Source: Vibrio ulleungensis (GTDB taxonomy: Bacteria > Pseudomonadota > Gammaproteobacteria > Enterobacterales > Vibrionaceae). Taken from it: a DNA stretch of 64,000 bases. Below are positions 1-9,198 of this stretch, in pieces. The notes beneath the pieces were generated by a model, which was not told where the DNA came from, did no database searches, and worked only from the letters and a program-made list of their open reading frames with translations. The stretch spans positions 1,006,918 through 1,070,917 of the forward strand of contig NZ_JAFEUM010000001.1 of the NCBI RefSeq assembly GCF_016900875.1, written 5' to 3'. The translations under genes were made by a program, and so were the position numbers. Numbering within the stretch: the stretch's first letter is position 1; every line of letters starts with the position of its first letter.

Positions 1-823
1 ATATCGTTGGCAACCCATTTGGCATTATTTGAACCGCTCCTGGGACAACACCTTCCGAAACGATTTGCGTCGCCGTTGAGTAATTGTCATAGAGGCAAGT
101 ACCCAATAGACGAATGCCCATGCGATTACTGTCTTTAGATACTTCAAATTCCTGCTCGGTAAATGCCTTGAGCGTGGCCTCACTAAACTTGTCCACTTGG
201 TAACAGGGGACTATCTCTAGCCTGACACAATCACTCTCGCTAGCGGAGTGAGTTTGCAACAAGTAGTTGAGGGCAAAACGACTCGACACCCTTTGTGGTG
301 TTTTGTCCTTAGTAGAGCTTTGCTCAGCAGTTCGACTACTTGCGCGCCCATTTTGTTGGCTCAACCTTTCGCCTTTTATTAAAGGATGGCCGTTAGCGCT
401 TGTGCCACCAATACCCAGCAAAGGATCAGTACTAGCGCTGTCGAGTTGACAGGTGACATCAAATCCATTTTCTATGGCTAAATAACTGCGCAACCCACGC
501 CTTGCCGGTTGTAAGGACAACGTTTGACCAGGTGATAACCTCAACACACTCCAACTGGCAGCAACTTCACCGTCGACTAATACCCGAGACTGAGCCCCGG
601 TAATCGCTACCCGAACCGGCTTTAAAATTTTAAACTTTGCCAGTCCAATATCTATCTCAATCGTCGGTCTATTTGCAGCGTTACCCAGTAAGTGGTTCGC
701 CCAGCGATACGAATAACCATCAAATGCACCACCAAGAGGGATACCGAGTGATTTGTGCATAGGCCTGCCACAGTCCTGAATTAGCGAACGAACCCCGGGA
801 GAAAGCACTTCTAAACAACTCAT
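1..823 (-). CDS. pxpC: 5-oxoprolinase subunit PxpC (biotin-dependent carboxyltransferase/KipA family), 3' end cut by window
   Basis: The frame opens at the ATG at 823 and stays open to base 1, giving about 274 residues of N-terminal sequence; the C-terminus lies outside the window. The N-terminus (MSCLEVLSPGVRSLIQDCGR, then a GIPLGGAFD stretch) is typical of the KipA/carboxyltransferase-2 fold. The start overlaps the stop of pxpB by four bases (ATGA), so the two are translationally coupled. Known role of the family: with PxpA and PxpB it forms an ATP-dependent cytosolic 5-oxoprolinase that opens 5-oxoproline to glutamate. Assignment rests on the conserved A-B-C gene set; the older names KipA and allophanate hydrolase subunit 2 refer to the same fold. 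Confidence 0.9.
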   Translation of the reverse strand, partial: MSCLEVLSPGVRSLIQDCGRPMHKSLGIPLGGAFDGYSYRWANHLLGNAANRPTIEIDIGLAKFKILKPVRVAITGAQSRVLVDGEVAASWSVLRLSPGQTLSLQPARRGLRSYLAIENGFDVTCQLDSASTDPLLGIGGTSANGHPLIKGERLSQQNGRASSRTAEQSSTKDKTPQRVSSRFALNYLLQTHSASESDCVRLEIVPCYQVDKFSEATLKAFTEQEFEVSKDSNRMGIRLLGTCLYDNYSTATQIVSEGVVPGAVQIMPNGLPTI

Positions 824-1524
824 AGCGTTCCTCCTAGCTCTTCGAATTGGTGTTGCGTGATTGATTCAAATCGAAGCGTATCGCCCACTTTAAAAGGTGT
901 AATAGGGTCGCATTGGTAGTCGACCAAACTTTTGGGTGTTCGACCAATAATGTTCCACCCACCAGGGGATGAAAATGGGTACACAGCGGTCTGTTTTTCC
1001 GCAATGGCTACGCTGCCTGCGGGAACAACGGTACGCGGTACGCTAAGTCTAGGTAACTGAATTGCGCTATTAAGCTCAGCGGCGAAGGCAAACCCTGGGG
1101 CAAAACCGATAGCGTGCACCAGATAGTCTGTCGATGTATGCAGTTCTATGACACGATCCACGGGTAACCCACACTGTTTTGCTACTAACTGTAGGTCTGG
1201 CGCTACCTGTGCATCGTAAAATGTCGGTATCCTATGGACATTTTGAGCATTGATGTTTTCAATTGACGATAATGAACCAACACCATTTGCAGACCAAGAC
1301 TCTAAGGCCGTCAGCAATTGCGAGCTACTAAGATTAGCTGCTGGATAAAATTCAACCAGCAACGTCGTATAAGAAGGCGTTAGACTGACTATATTGCCAC
1401 TAAAGCGCCGCTCTAAATAGTCAACTAATTGAGCAATAATCATTGGGGCTTGTTGACTAATGTCGTCAAAAAGCTCAATCAGCCAAGTGTGCTCCGACAC
1501 TTGCTGGTATGTAGGTTGGCGCAT
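820..1524 (-). CDS. pxpB: 5-oxoprolinase subunit PxpB (KipI family)
   Basis: A 234-residue protein of the carboxyltransferase-1 (KipI) family and the middle gene of a pxpA-pxpB-pxpC operon. The PRLSVPRTVVPAGSVAIA and SSPGGWNIIGRTP segments near residues 155-190 are hallmark motifs of this fold. The start lies three bases after the pxpA stop, and the stop overlaps the pxpC start. The known partner PxpC forms the B-C part of the complex that phosphorylates and processes 5-oxoproline. In Bacillus the homologue KipI inhibits the sporulation kinase KinA, but with PxpA and PxpC both adjacent the 5-oxoprolinase role is far more likely here. Confidence 0.92.
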   Translation of the reverse strand: MRQPTYQQVSEHTWLIELFDDISQQAPMIIAQLVDYLERRFSGNIVSLTPSYTTLLVEFYPAANLSSSQLLTALESWSANGVGSLSSIENINAQNVHRIPTFYDAQVAPDLQLVAKQCGLPVDRVIELHTSTDYLVHAIGFAPGFAFAAELNSAIQLPRLSVPRTVVPAGSVAIAEKQTAVYPFSSPGGWNIIGRTPKSLVDYQCDPITPFKVGDTLRFESITQHQFEELGGTL

Positions 1525-1527
1525 CGG

Positions 1528-2253
1528 CTATTCACCCTTGATCTGATTGCGAATTTCAGCGATTAACGCCACAGACGTAGAGTTGTCGCCATGTACACAC
1601 AGAGAATCAATGGACAGCGCCAGGCGATCGCCTTCGACTGTTGTCACATACCCCTTTGACATCTCAATAGCCTGTTGGAGTATGTCGCTAGAGTCGGTTA
1701 ACACACCTTGTGAATGACTGCGTGGCACTAAAGCACCACTGTTTGAGTACCGGCGATCGCAGAAACCTTCTTTGAGCAACGAAACGCTCTGGTTAGCACC
1801 TGTATTGATATAGCGTTCGCACGCTTGTCCTGCCAAAACCATTAGCGGTAACGACAGTAATTCACACGCTTGTATAGCGGCATTAAACACCTCGCTGTTG
1901 GCCATCATGTCGTTGTACATAGCGCCGTGGGGTTTTATGTAGTCGACACTCACGCCGTGGATCTGCGCTATCGCCTGAAGTGCGCCAACTTGATACACAA
2001 CGGTGCTAACCAGTTCGTCATGCTTCATCGCCATACTGCGTCGACCAAATCCGACTAAGTCAGGGTATCCCGGGTGTGCTCCTATACTTACCGAATGAGT
2101 CTTTGCCAATTGAACGGTTTGCGACATAGTGAGCGGGTCAGAGGCATGAAAACCACAGGCAATATTTGCCATGTCGATATGCGGCATGGCTAACGCATCA
2201 GTCTGAGTTTGCCACTGTCCAAAACCTTCCCCTAAGTCGCAATTTAATCGCAT
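1528..2253 (-). CDS. pxpA: 5-oxoprolinase subunit PxpA (LamB/YcsF family)
   Basis: A 241-residue LamB/YcsF-family protein, full length. It begins MRLNCDLGEGFGQW, the diagnostic N-terminus, followed by the IACGFHASDP, GAHPGYPDLVGFGRR and YIKPHGAMYN motifs that line the metal and substrate pocket. It is the first gene of the pxpABC operon read leftwards; its promoter must lie in the 128 bp shared with divergent galE. Family knowledge: it supplies the ring-opening subunit of the ATP-dependent 5-oxoprolinase, recycling the pyroglutamate that forms spontaneously from glutamine. No unusual feature is visible. Confidence 0.93.
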   Translation of the reverse strand: MRLNCDLGEGFGQWQTQTDALAMPHIDMANIACGFHASDPLTMSQTVQLAKTHSVSIGAHPGYPDLVGFGRRSMAMKHDELVSTVVYQVGALQAIAQIHGVSVDYIKPHGAMYNDMMANSEVFNAAIQACELLSLPLMVLAGQACERYINTGANQSVSLLKEGFCDRRYSNSGALVPRSHSQGVLTDSSDILQQAIEMSKGYVTTVEGDRLALSIDSLCVHGDNSTSVALIAEIRNQIKGE

Positions 2254-2381
2254 TGTGATTCCTTTCTAGTCAATTGGCACAATTAATCAATTTTGAGTCA
2301 TATTTACACTAGCATTGGCGAGTGCCAGTGTGTAGGGTTTGATGAGACATTGCCGACACTTTTACAACGGATAGGGACACA

Positions 2382-3398
2382 ATGAATATACTCGTTACTG
2401 GCGGAATGGGCTACATTGGTAGCCACACATGCATACAGCTGATAGAAGCTGGCCACACCCCAATCATTTTTGACAATCTTTATAACAGTAATGCGAAAGT
2501 TCTTGATCGTATTCAACAAGTGACGGGAACTGCGCCACAATTTGTTAAAGGCGACATTCGCGATAAAGACGCTTTGGTGAAGGCAATGACGGAACATAAG
2601 GTGGATTCTGTCATTCATTTTGCGGGTCTTAAAGCCGTCGGAGAATCCGTTGAAAAGCCATTAGAGTATTACGACAACAACGTCAACGGAACCCTTGTGC
2701 TGGTAGACGCCATGCGCGCAAGTGACGTGCATTCACTGGTGTTCAGTTCTTCAGCAACCGTCTATGGCGATCCCGCTTCTGTGCCGATTACCGAAGATTT
2801 CCCAACCTCTGCCACCAACCCATACGGCCGAAGTAAATTGATGGTCGAAGAGTGTTTAACGGATTTTCAAAAAGCAAACCCGGATTGGAGTATTACGTTG
2901 CTTCGCTACTTTAACCCAGTGGGTAGTCATCAGAGCGGGTTATTAGGAGAGGATCCTAATGGGATCCCAAATAACTTAATGCCGTTTATCTCACAGGTTG
3001 CAGTCGGGCGGCGAGAGGCTCTATCGGTATTTGGTAATGACTACAACACGCCTGACGGCACAGGCGTACGAGACTATATCCATGTACTGGATCTCGCTGA
3101 TGGTCACTTAAGTGCCCTCGATAAAGTTGGCTCGACACCAGGACTACATGTCTACAACCTCGGCACAGGCAACGGCAGCAGTGTATTGGACATGGTCAAA
3201 GCGTTCGAACAAGCAAGTGGTAAAAGCGTGCCATACACCATTGTTGAGCGTCGGGCAGGGGATATTGCTGAATGTTGGGCAGACCCCAAAAAAGCCACCA
3301 AAGAGTTAGAGTGGACTGCAACTCGAACTTTGCAGGATATGACCGAAGATACGTGGCGATGGCAGTCTCAAAACCCAAATGGTTACAGTGACGCGTAA
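2382..3398 (+). CDS. galE: UDP-glucose 4-epimerase GalE
   Basis: A 338-residue extended SDR epimerase, the usual GalE length. The NAD-binding GxxGxxG lies at residues 7-13 ([11 protein letters not shown]), Ser124 is in FSSSATVYG, and the catalytic pair Tyr148-x3-Lys152 is in NPYGRSKLM. The C-terminal [16 protein letters not shown] is typical of bacterial GalE. It interconverts UDP-glucose and UDP-galactose in the cytosol, feeding galactose catabolism and surface polysaccharide. The ATG is preceded by a GGATAGGGA ribosome site. It stands alone, away from galK/galT, which suggests a role in exopolysaccharide or LPS precursor supply as much as galactose use; that is inference. Confidence 0.95.
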   Translation: MNILVTGGMGYIGSHTCIQLIEAGHTPIIFDNLYNSNAKVLDRIQQVTGTAPQFVKGDIRDKDALVKAMTEHKVDSVIHFAGLKAVGESVEKPLEYYDNNVNGTLVLVDAMRASDVHSLVFSSSATVYGDPASVPITEDFPTSATNPYGRSKLMVEECLTDFQKANPDWSITLLRYFNPVGSHQSGLLGEDPNGIPNNLMPFISQVAVGRREALSVFGNDYNTPDGTGVRDYIHVLDLADGHLSALDKVGSTPGLHVYNLGTGNGSSVLDMVKAFEQASGKSVPYTIVERRAGDIAECWADPKKATKELEWTATRTLQDMTEDTWRWQSQNPNGYSDA

Positions 3399-3528
3399 CA
3401 ATCTTAAATAAATTGAAATAATTGGCAATTTTGAACCTGTATCAATGTTTATCACTTAATTTGTGTCGTATAATAATCGCGAGTTAGCTTTATACATGTT
3501 GGATAAAGCACTATTTTAGGGGAAACCA
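3399..3528 (+). promoter_or_regulatory. candidate promoter for the 25-residue membrane peptide
   Basis: A TATAAT hexamer at 3469-3474 lies about 55 bases upstream of the small ORF at 3529, with a weak -35 candidate (TTTATC, 3448-3453). No terminator is visible after galE, so read-through from galE is also possible. The promoter call is by eye only. Confidence 0.4.
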
Positions 3529-3606
3529 ATGGAACTCGCGTTAATTTTAGCGTTTATTACTGCATCTGTAGTAATGCTATTAGAAGAAAAAAAAGCGGAC
3601 AAATAA
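3529..3606 (+). CDS. 25-residue single-pass membrane peptide, unknown
   Basis: ATG at 3529 opens 25 codons ending TAA at 3606; the peptide starts MELALILAFITASVVMLLEE and ends KKADK. Residues 2-18 are one unbroken hydrophobic helix followed by a charged tail, the layout of small bacterial membrane peptides. An AGGGGAAACC ribosome site sits five to ten bases upstream, a TATAAT -10 lies about 55 bases upstream, and a strong terminator follows 35 bases after the stop. This complete miniature transcription unit argues it is a real gene rather than chance. I do not recognise the family. A regulator or stabiliser of a membrane complex is possible by analogy, but nothing in the neighbourhood names a partner. 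Confidence 0.6.
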   Translation: MELALILAFITASVVMLLEEKKADK

Positions 3607-3640
3607 CTTTTATTTACACATTTTTAAGTCCAATTGCTAA

Positions 3641-3668
3641 ACGCCCAGTATTTACTGGGCGTTTTTGT
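3641..3668 (+). terminator. rho-independent terminator after the small membrane peptide
   Basis: Nine-base GC-rich arms ACGCCCAGT (3641-3649) and ACTGGGCGT (3654-3662) with a four-base loop, followed by a T-run. It closes the small-peptide unit and separates it from the LysR gene at 3719. Confidence 0.85.
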
Positions 3669-3718
3669 TTTTTTAGAGATACACTAGGCACTTATTAGGA
3701 TCATTAAAGCGAGCAAGG

Positions 3719-4609
3719 ATGAACACACCACTCACTCTTGAAGCATTGCATATCATTGATGCGATAGACAGACGAGGTAGCTTTACCGCTGCAGCAGAAG
3801 AACTCGACCGCGTCCCGTCATCATTAAGTTATCAAATACAAAAACTGGAACAAGAGTTAGATATTGTCATTTATGACCGATCAGGGCACCGCGCCAAATT
3901 AACCAAAGCGGGCACTCTTTTGCTTCAAAAAGGACGTTTATTGCTCAGTGCAGCCAATCAATTGGTTGATGAGGCATGTGCCATTGCCAATGGGTGGGAG
4001 CTCGATTTAACCATCGCTTACGATGGTATTGTTCCAGTGAAAACGTTTTTTCCTCTTGTGGATGCACTGGCAAAAAAATCGGCGACTCAGTTAAAGTTTC
4101 AAGAAGAGATCCTTGCGGGAAGTTGGGAGTCCCTTTCTGAGGGCAGAGCCGATCTATTAGTCACGCCTGTCATTAACGTCGATAACCCTCAATATAAAAT
4201 GTTGCCTATCGGAGCGATTGAAATGGTGTGGGTGGCAGCGGCCGATCACTATGTTCATAAGCGAAGCGGAATATTTGACTTAGAAGCGCAGCGCAAGTAC
4301 CGCATCATTGCTATTGCCGATACCGCGCGTTCTAAACCGACAAAAAGCATTAATATTCTCGATAAACAGGATCGGTTAACCGTTAGTAACTTCAGTGCCA
4401 AAGTCGACGCGTTAAGTAATGGACTTGGAATAGGCACTTTACCTAACTCTGTCGCTGCGCCTTTAATTGAGCGTGGAGTATTGCAGGCAATTTCCGATAC
4501 TCCACCTCAAACAGTCGCATTGGGTCTATTCTGGAAAAGAGATCAAATGGGCAAGGCCAAAACCTGGCTTACCCAACAAATGCCTAAAATGTGGCCAAAA
4601 ACGCTGTAA
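3719..4609 (+). CDS. yhaJ: LysR-family transcriptional regulator, YhaJ-like
   Basis: A 296-residue LysR regulator with an N-terminal winged helix-turn-helix (about residues 5-65: LEALHIIDAIDRRGSFTAAA, then RVPSSLSYQIQKLEQEL) and a periplasmic-binding-protein-like effector domain (about 90-290). From memory the N-terminal third matches E. coli YhaJ closely (DAIDRRGSF, RVPS.LSY, DRSGHR). YhaJ is linked in E. coli to quinone and nitroaromatic sensing and virulence gene control; whether that carries over is unknown. Its own gene is not divergent from a target: it converges on the acetyltransferase gene with only five bases between stops, inside a shared palindrome. The gene symbol is given by resemblance only. 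Confidence 0.75.
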   Translation: MNTPLTLEALHIIDAIDRRGSFTAAAEELDRVPSSLSYQIQKLEQELDIVIYDRSGHRAKLTKAGTLLLQKGRLLLSAANQLVDEACAIANGWELDLTIAYDGIVPVKTFFPLVDALAKKSATQLKFQEEILAGSWESLSEGRADLLVTPVINVDNPQYKMLPIGAIEMVWVAAADHYVHKRSGIFDLEAQRKYRIIAIADTARSKPTKSINILDKQDRLTVSNFSAKVDALSNGLGIGTLPNSVAAPLIERGVLQAISDTPPQTVALGLFWKRDQMGKAKTWLTQQMPKMWPKTL

Positions 4610-4624
4610 TCGTGTTACAGCGTT
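4600..4624. terminator. palindrome spanning both convergent stop codons
   Basis: AACGCTGTAA (4600-4609) and TTACAGCGTT (4615-4624) are perfect ten-base inverted arms around a five-base loop. The TAA stop of the LysR gene and the stop of the converging patZ gene are the inner ends of the arms, so both proteins end Thr-Leu-stop. Long U-tracts are missing, so it is a weak candidate for a two-way terminator. Confidence 0.55.
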
Positions 4625-7278
4625 AAACGCATATCCGCAGTTCCATCTTCAAAATCGACTGACACTTCAAAGCCAAGTTTCTGCGATAAGCCGATCATGC
4701 CTCTATTGGTCGGCATTGTCATACCTGTAATTTCTTGGATGCCGTTTTCACGCCCATAATCGATGATTTTCTCCATTAGCAGACGTCCAAGTCCAACGCC
4801 TTTAAGGTCTGACTGTACCAGCACTGCAAACTCTGAGCTCCTTTTGTCGGGCTCAGCCAGCAACCGAGAAACACCGATAATAGACGGGTTATGCTCATCG
4901 GCTGTGACAGCGATAAATGCCATCTCACGGTCGTAGTCAATCTGAGTCAAATTCGCTAACGCTTCGTGATTGAGTTCGCCAACCTCGGTAAAAAATCGTT
5001 TATACAGGTCTTCTTTAGAGACTCGTCCAATAAATTCGCCATGATAAGGTTCATCTTCAGGGCGAATCGGTCGCAACAATATTTGGCGGCCATCTTTAAG
5101 TTCAACGGACTGCTCAAGTTCGACGGGATAGGGGCGTATTGCCAACCTTGCTCTAGGTCGATCGCCTGGTAAAGTCAGTTGAATATCAGCGTCGACAATA
5201 GTGAGTTGCTTACCTGACAGTATTACTGGATGAATATCCAGCTGCTCGATAGCACGGCAATCGATGACCATCTGCGACAGTTTTGACAAAAACTCAGCGA
5301 GAGTATCGATGTCGTACGCGTTAGGGAATTGGGGCTGTGGAAGATGACGATTTTGAATTGCACCAATTACTAAGTACCGCGCCAATGCCTGATTCAGCGG
5401 AGGTAAACCGATGCTGGCGTCTCTGGCAACATCCCATTGGCGACCACCTTGTCCAACGCATATCACTGGACCAAACACCGGATCCGTAAATACTCTTACT
5501 CTTAGTTCAATTGCACCAGCGCGCGGCGCCATCGCCTGCACGATTAATCCGTCCACAAGTGCGTCGGGATGCTCAATCGATATGCGCTGTAACATGGTTG
5601 TCGCCGCTTCGTACACCTCTTGTTGGCTGCGCAGGTTAAGCTGAACACCATGCACATCCGACTTTCTAGACAATTGTTTAGACTGGATTTTTAGCGCGAT
5701 GGGAAAGCCGACTTCACTAGCTTTTTCCGAAGCTTGTAAAGCGTCTTTGACATGCCAGGTAGGCAATACATCGAAACCATAATGGGTAAATAATTCTGCT
5801 GCGGTATGCGGCCCTAGGTGGGTATCACCTTTTGATATTTGCTGATTTAACCACTGTTCAGCCTTAACTTTCTCTTCAACAGAGATACCTTCTAAAGAAC
5901 TGGGGGTTTGCATGAGTTGACGCTGGTTGCGGCGATACTCTACAAGGTGCATGAACGCGACAGCTGCGCTCTCTGGTGTACGATACGTTGGTATACCTTC
6001 CGCATTGATCTTTTTACGCGCGCCAACCGTCGAAGACTCTCCGGTCCAATTGGTCAGTATGTTATACCTTTTTCGTTTCGGGTGAGCCTTGACCACATCG
6101 AGTACTTGCGTCGCCATATCTAAAGGATCGACGACCGCAGTTGGGGAGTGCATCACCAAAATGGCATCGGTTTCTTCACTGTCCATTAGCGCGGTGAGTG
6201 TATCTACATAGCGCTTAGCAGTCGCATCGCCCCCTAAATCAATTGGATTACTCGCTTCTGTCACATTAAGCGACAATAGCCGCTGTTGAAGTTCGACAGA
6301 TAGATCAGCTAACTTTCCCCCTCGGTCCGAGAGAGAGTCAACCGCCATTATGGCCGGTCCACCACCGTTGGTAACAATGGTCAAACGTTCGCCCCGAAGA
6401 GGAACCGAGTGAGTCAATGTTTCTACCGCTGCAAATAGTTCGTGAGTATTATGAACACGCAGCATACCAGAGCGCTTTATTGCAGAGTCAAACACCACAT
6501 CCATGGTAGTATTTGGAAGACCACTGTGACGACTTGCAGCAAGCGCTCCTTCTGGACTTCGACCACCTTTCACAACCAGCACTCGTCGATTTCGCGACGC
6601 TGCGCGCGCTGCAGACATAAACTTTCTTGCATCCACAATAGAATCTACATACACCAAGATCGCTCTGGTTTTGCTATCGAGTGCAAGCGTATCGAGCAAA
6701 TCAGCAAAATCGATATCAATACCTCGACCCACGGAGACGAACGCAGAGAAGCCAATTTGCTTATCTTTAGCCCAATCTAATACTGTTGAACATATCGCTG
6801 CTGATTGCGATACAAAGGCTAGGCTACCTTGCTGTGCACTAATAGGAGATAGAGATAAGTTGAGATTCTTCCAAGGTAAGATTAAACCCAAACTGTTAGG
6901 CCCTAAAATTCGCATGCCGTAACGTTTGGCACTTTCGAGCAATTCTGACTCTATTTCTAGAGACTCTTGCGAAGTTTGGCTATCGACAATGATAACGGCT
7001 TTAACACCCGCGGAGCCCAACTCTTCAATGAGAGCAGGGTTGTGTTTCGATTGTGTACATAAAATCGCCAATTCTGGAACGATAGGGGCTTTATCAATCG
7101 AGGAATAGGCTAGTACGCCGCACACGGATCGCCTTTTGGTATTAATAGGAAGAATGATCCCGCTGTAACCGGAGTTGATCAAGTTGCGAAAAACAATATT
7201 GCCCGCGGATTGACGTCGTTCAGTTGCTCCAACCACAGCGATAGAAGAGGGGGAAAACAGGGCGTTCAAATCGGACAT
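4615..7278 (-). CDS. patZ: PatZ-type protein lysine acetyltransferase (acetate-CoA ligase-like domain plus GNAT)
   Basis: An 887-residue protein. The start at 7278 (MSDLNALFSPSSIAVVG) is preferred to an in-frame codon 21 bases upstream because AAGGAAG lies just ahead of it. Domain order: CoA-binding Rossmann fold (about 1-130), succinyl-CoA-ligase-like and linker domains (about 130-460), ATP-grasp subdomain (about 470-690), and a C-terminal GNAT domain (about 725-885) with the acetyl-CoA loop in GVGLGRLLMEKII. Known role: acetyl-CoA-dependent acetylation of lysines, classically inactivating acetyl-CoA synthetase; the ligase part senses acetyl-CoA and is usually non-catalytic. Length matches E. 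coli PatZ (YfiQ). It stands alone and converges on the LysR gene. Confidence 0.9.
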   Translation of the reverse strand: MSDLNALFSPSSIAVVGATERRQSAGNIVFRNLINSGYSGIILPINTKRRSVCGVLAYSSIDKAPIVPELAILCTQSKHNPALIEELGSAGVKAVIIVDSQTSQESLEIESELLESAKRYGMRILGPNSLGLILPWKNLNLSLSPISAQQGSLAFVSQSAAICSTVLDWAKDKQIGFSAFVSVGRGIDIDFADLLDTLALDSKTRAILVYVDSIVDARKFMSAARAASRNRRVLVVKGGRSPEGALAASRHSGLPNTTMDVVFDSAIKRSGMLRVHNTHELFAAVETLTHSVPLRGERLTIVTNGGGPAIMAVDSLSDRGGKLADLSVELQQRLLSLNVTEASNPIDLGGDATAKRYVDTLTALMDSEETDAILVMHSPTAVVDPLDMATQVLDVVKAHPKRKRYNILTNWTGESSTVGARKKINAEGIPTYRTPESAAVAFMHLVEYRRNQRQLMQTPSSLEGISVEEKVKAEQWLNQQISKGDTHLGPHTAAELFTHYGFDVLPTWHVKDALQASEKASEVGFPIALKIQSKQLSRKSDVHGVQLNLRSQQEVYEAATTMLQRISIEHPDALVDGLIVQAMAPRAGAIELRVRVFTDPVFGPVICVGQGGRQWDVARDASIGLPPLNQALARYLVIGAIQNRHLPQPQFPNAYDIDTLAEFLSKLSQMVIDCRAIEQLDIHPVILSGKQLTIVDADIQLTLPGDRPRARLAIRPYPVELEQSVELKDGRQILLRPIRPEDEPYHGEFIGRVSKEDLYKRFFTEVGELNHEALANLTQIDYDREMAFIAVTADEHNPSIIGVSRLLAEPDKRSSEFAVLVQSDLKGVGLGRLLMEKIIDYGRENGIQEITGMTMPTNRGMIGLSQKLGFEVSVDFEDGTADMRLTL

Positions 7279-7448
7279 AAAAAGATCTTCCTTAACCAAA
7301 TCAGGGGTATTTATCCATGCTAAACAATATTAGCGCACAACTTTGCGTAAAAGTTCACGTTTAGTGTTAAAAATGTTGCGGTAAGTTCTTGATAATATGA
7401 CGCCAGAGCGGCATCATTTGAAAATCTCATTTTTGACGTGTACTGAAT

Positions 7449-8027
7449 ATGAAACAGATTTTTTCTACAGCCGCTTTATTGACGTTGACCGCCTGTTCAA
7501 CTGGGCAGATCGTAACTGATGTAAAAGTGGACTCTTACCAAGAAGAGTATGATAGGGAAGTTGTTACTTCGCCAGTCATGTCAGATGTTGAAGAGGTTAC
7601 CCTAGCAGAAGCGCCCAAAGAGCCAGAGGTCACTGAAGCAATAAATACTGAACCGGAACCTGAACAAGTTGCAGCTGTCGAGCCAGAGCCTGTTGTTGCC
7701 GAGCAAGTTGCGACAAAAGAGGCTCAAGATTCTGAGTTGAATGCCAAGTTCGTCGGTTACACCATTCAAGTCGCCGCCTTTGACAGCCAAAAACGCTTCA
7801 ACAATTATGTAGAGACCATTCCAACCATTAAGCCCGTTTGGAAACACACTAAGAACGTTAATGGTAAGCGTATGTATGCCGTTCTCGTTGGTCAATATGA
7901 TACCTTCTTGTTAGCACAAAAAGGCGCTGCAGAAGTTTCGGCACAAATGGGCATTAGTGCGCCTTACATACGTAACGTGAAACGAATCATCAACTCAGAT
8001 TCGCCTGACATCGTTCAAATTAAGTAA
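7449..8027 (+). CDS. SPOR-domain lipoprotein
   Basis: A 192-residue protein. A lipoprotein signal ends in LTLTAC, with Cys16 the lipidated residue. It is followed by an acidic, Glu/Pro/Val-rich linker (about 25-100) and a C-terminal SPOR domain (about 105-180: YTIQVAAFDSQKRFNNYVE... YAVLVGQYDTFLLAQKGAAEV). SPOR domains bind septal peptidoglycan that lacks stem peptides, so the protein should be periplasmic, anchored and attracted to division or remodelling sites. It is not RlpA or DedD, which have further domains. It lies ahead of a D-Ala-D-Ala ligase gene in the same direction with 120 bp between them, and may be co-transcribed. Confidence 0.8.
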   Translation: MKQIFSTAALLTLTACSTGQIVTDVKVDSYQEEYDREVVTSPVMSDVEEVTLAEAPKEPEVTEAINTEPEPEQVAAVEPEPVVAEQVATKEAQDSELNAKFVGYTIQVAAFDSQKRFNNYVETIPTIKPVWKHTKNVNGKRMYAVLVGQYDTFLLAQKGAAEVSAQMGISAPYIRNVKRIINSDSPDIVQIK

Positions 8028-8147
8028 TCAACCCGCTAAAATTGGTCAATTGACAGGCGCTTGAACGATAGAGCCTTTATCCTAACAGATCGTTTTGGCA
8101 CAATGGGCGAATTACAATGGAATGCAGCAAGTTAGGCTAACTAAGCG

Positions 8148-9179
8148 ATGCAACAGCAATCAACGCAACAACTAGACTCGATTCACACGCTACTTATTTT
8201 CGGTGGTGGTTCATCTGAGCATGAAATTTCACAAATTTCTGCCAACTTTATCAAAAGTAACTTGGATACACTGCCCAACGTCCATGTATCGATGGTAGAG
8301 ATCACGCAATCGGGTTGGATTATCAATGGGAACAGTGAATGTTACCTTGATATTCACAGCCAAGAGTTAGTTACCGATACACTACGTAAACACGTAGACT
8401 ATGTTATTCCATGTATTCATGGCTATCCTGGGGAAACCGGTGATATTCAATCACTGCTTGAGTTGGCAAAGATCCCTTACCTTGGATGCGGACCACAAGC
8501 AAGTACATTAAGCTTTAACAAGATTTCGTCCAAGCTTTGGTATGACGCGTTGGGCGTTGCTAATACACCGTATTTATTCATTAGTGAACTAAACCAAGAC
8601 AATGTCGCTAAAGCACATGAAGCCTTTTCTAAGTGGGGCGGACTATTTGTTAAAGCGGCGTGCCAAGGATCATCTGTAGGTTGTTACCCTGTCACCAAAG
8701 GAAGTGACATCGAACACGCTATAGAGCAAGCTTTTGGCTATTCAGATCAAGTGCTTATCGAGAAGATGATTAAGCCTAGAGAAATAGAGCTTGCTGCTTA
8801 CGAACTTGATGGGGAACTAAAAGTCTCTTTTCCTGGAGAAGTAAAAGCGCCTTCGGACACCTTTTATAGCTATGATGAGAAGTACAGTGCAGATAGCCAT
8901 TCCACCACCGATATCCGCGCCCAAGACATAACGGAACAACAAGTTCAGCTCATGCAAAGCTACACTCGTACTGTGTTTAAGCAAATGAAATTGAAAGATC
9001 TTTCGAGAGTGGACTTTTTTCTGACTGAAGAAGGCGACGTCTACCTAAACGAAGTAAATACCTTCCCGGGGATGACCCCAATATCGATGTTCCCTAAAAT
9101 GCTAGAAGCCAATGGCGACTCTTTTCCGGAGTTTTTGAATAGCGCTATCGTCTCTGCGGTAAAAAGTACGACCAAATAG
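8148..9179 (+). CDS. ddl: D-alanine--D-alanine ligase
   Basis: A 343-residue ATP-grasp ligase. The N-terminal GGGSSEHEIS motif (about residues 19-28), a PCIHGYPGETGDIQ loop, the ATP-grasp segment VLIEKMIKPREIELA and the C-terminal metal and phosphate site EVNTFPGMTPISMFP are all in place. It makes the D-Ala-D-Ala dipeptide for peptidoglycan in the cytosol. It is isolated from the mur/fts cluster, so in a vibrio it is probably a second copy; the family contains both DdlA- and DdlB-type enzymes and I cannot place it firmly. The neighbouring SPOR lipoprotein and the cell-wall stress system vxrABC suggest an envelope-related locus. Confidence 0.88.
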   Translation: MQQQSTQQLDSIHTLLIFGGGSSEHEISQISANFIKSNLDTLPNVHVSMVEITQSGWIINGNSECYLDIHSQELVTDTLRKHVDYVIPCIHGYPGETGDIQSLLELAKIPYLGCGPQASTLSFNKISSKLWYDALGVANTPYLFISELNQDNVAKAHEAFSKWGGLFVKAACQGSSVGCYPVTKGSDIEHAIEQAFGYSDQVLIEKMIKPREIELAAYELDGELKVSFPGEVKAPSDTFYSYDEKYSADSHSTTDIRAQDITEQQVQLMQSYTRTVFKQMKLKDLSRVDFFLTEEGDVYLNEVNTFPGMTPISMFPKMLEANGDSFPEFLNSAIVSAVKSTTK

Positions 9180-9198
9180 CCTTTATATAGTATAAGAG

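Noticed and set aside
2304..2618. 104-codon minus-strand ORF
   Set aside because: Shadow of galE and its promoter; no family features.
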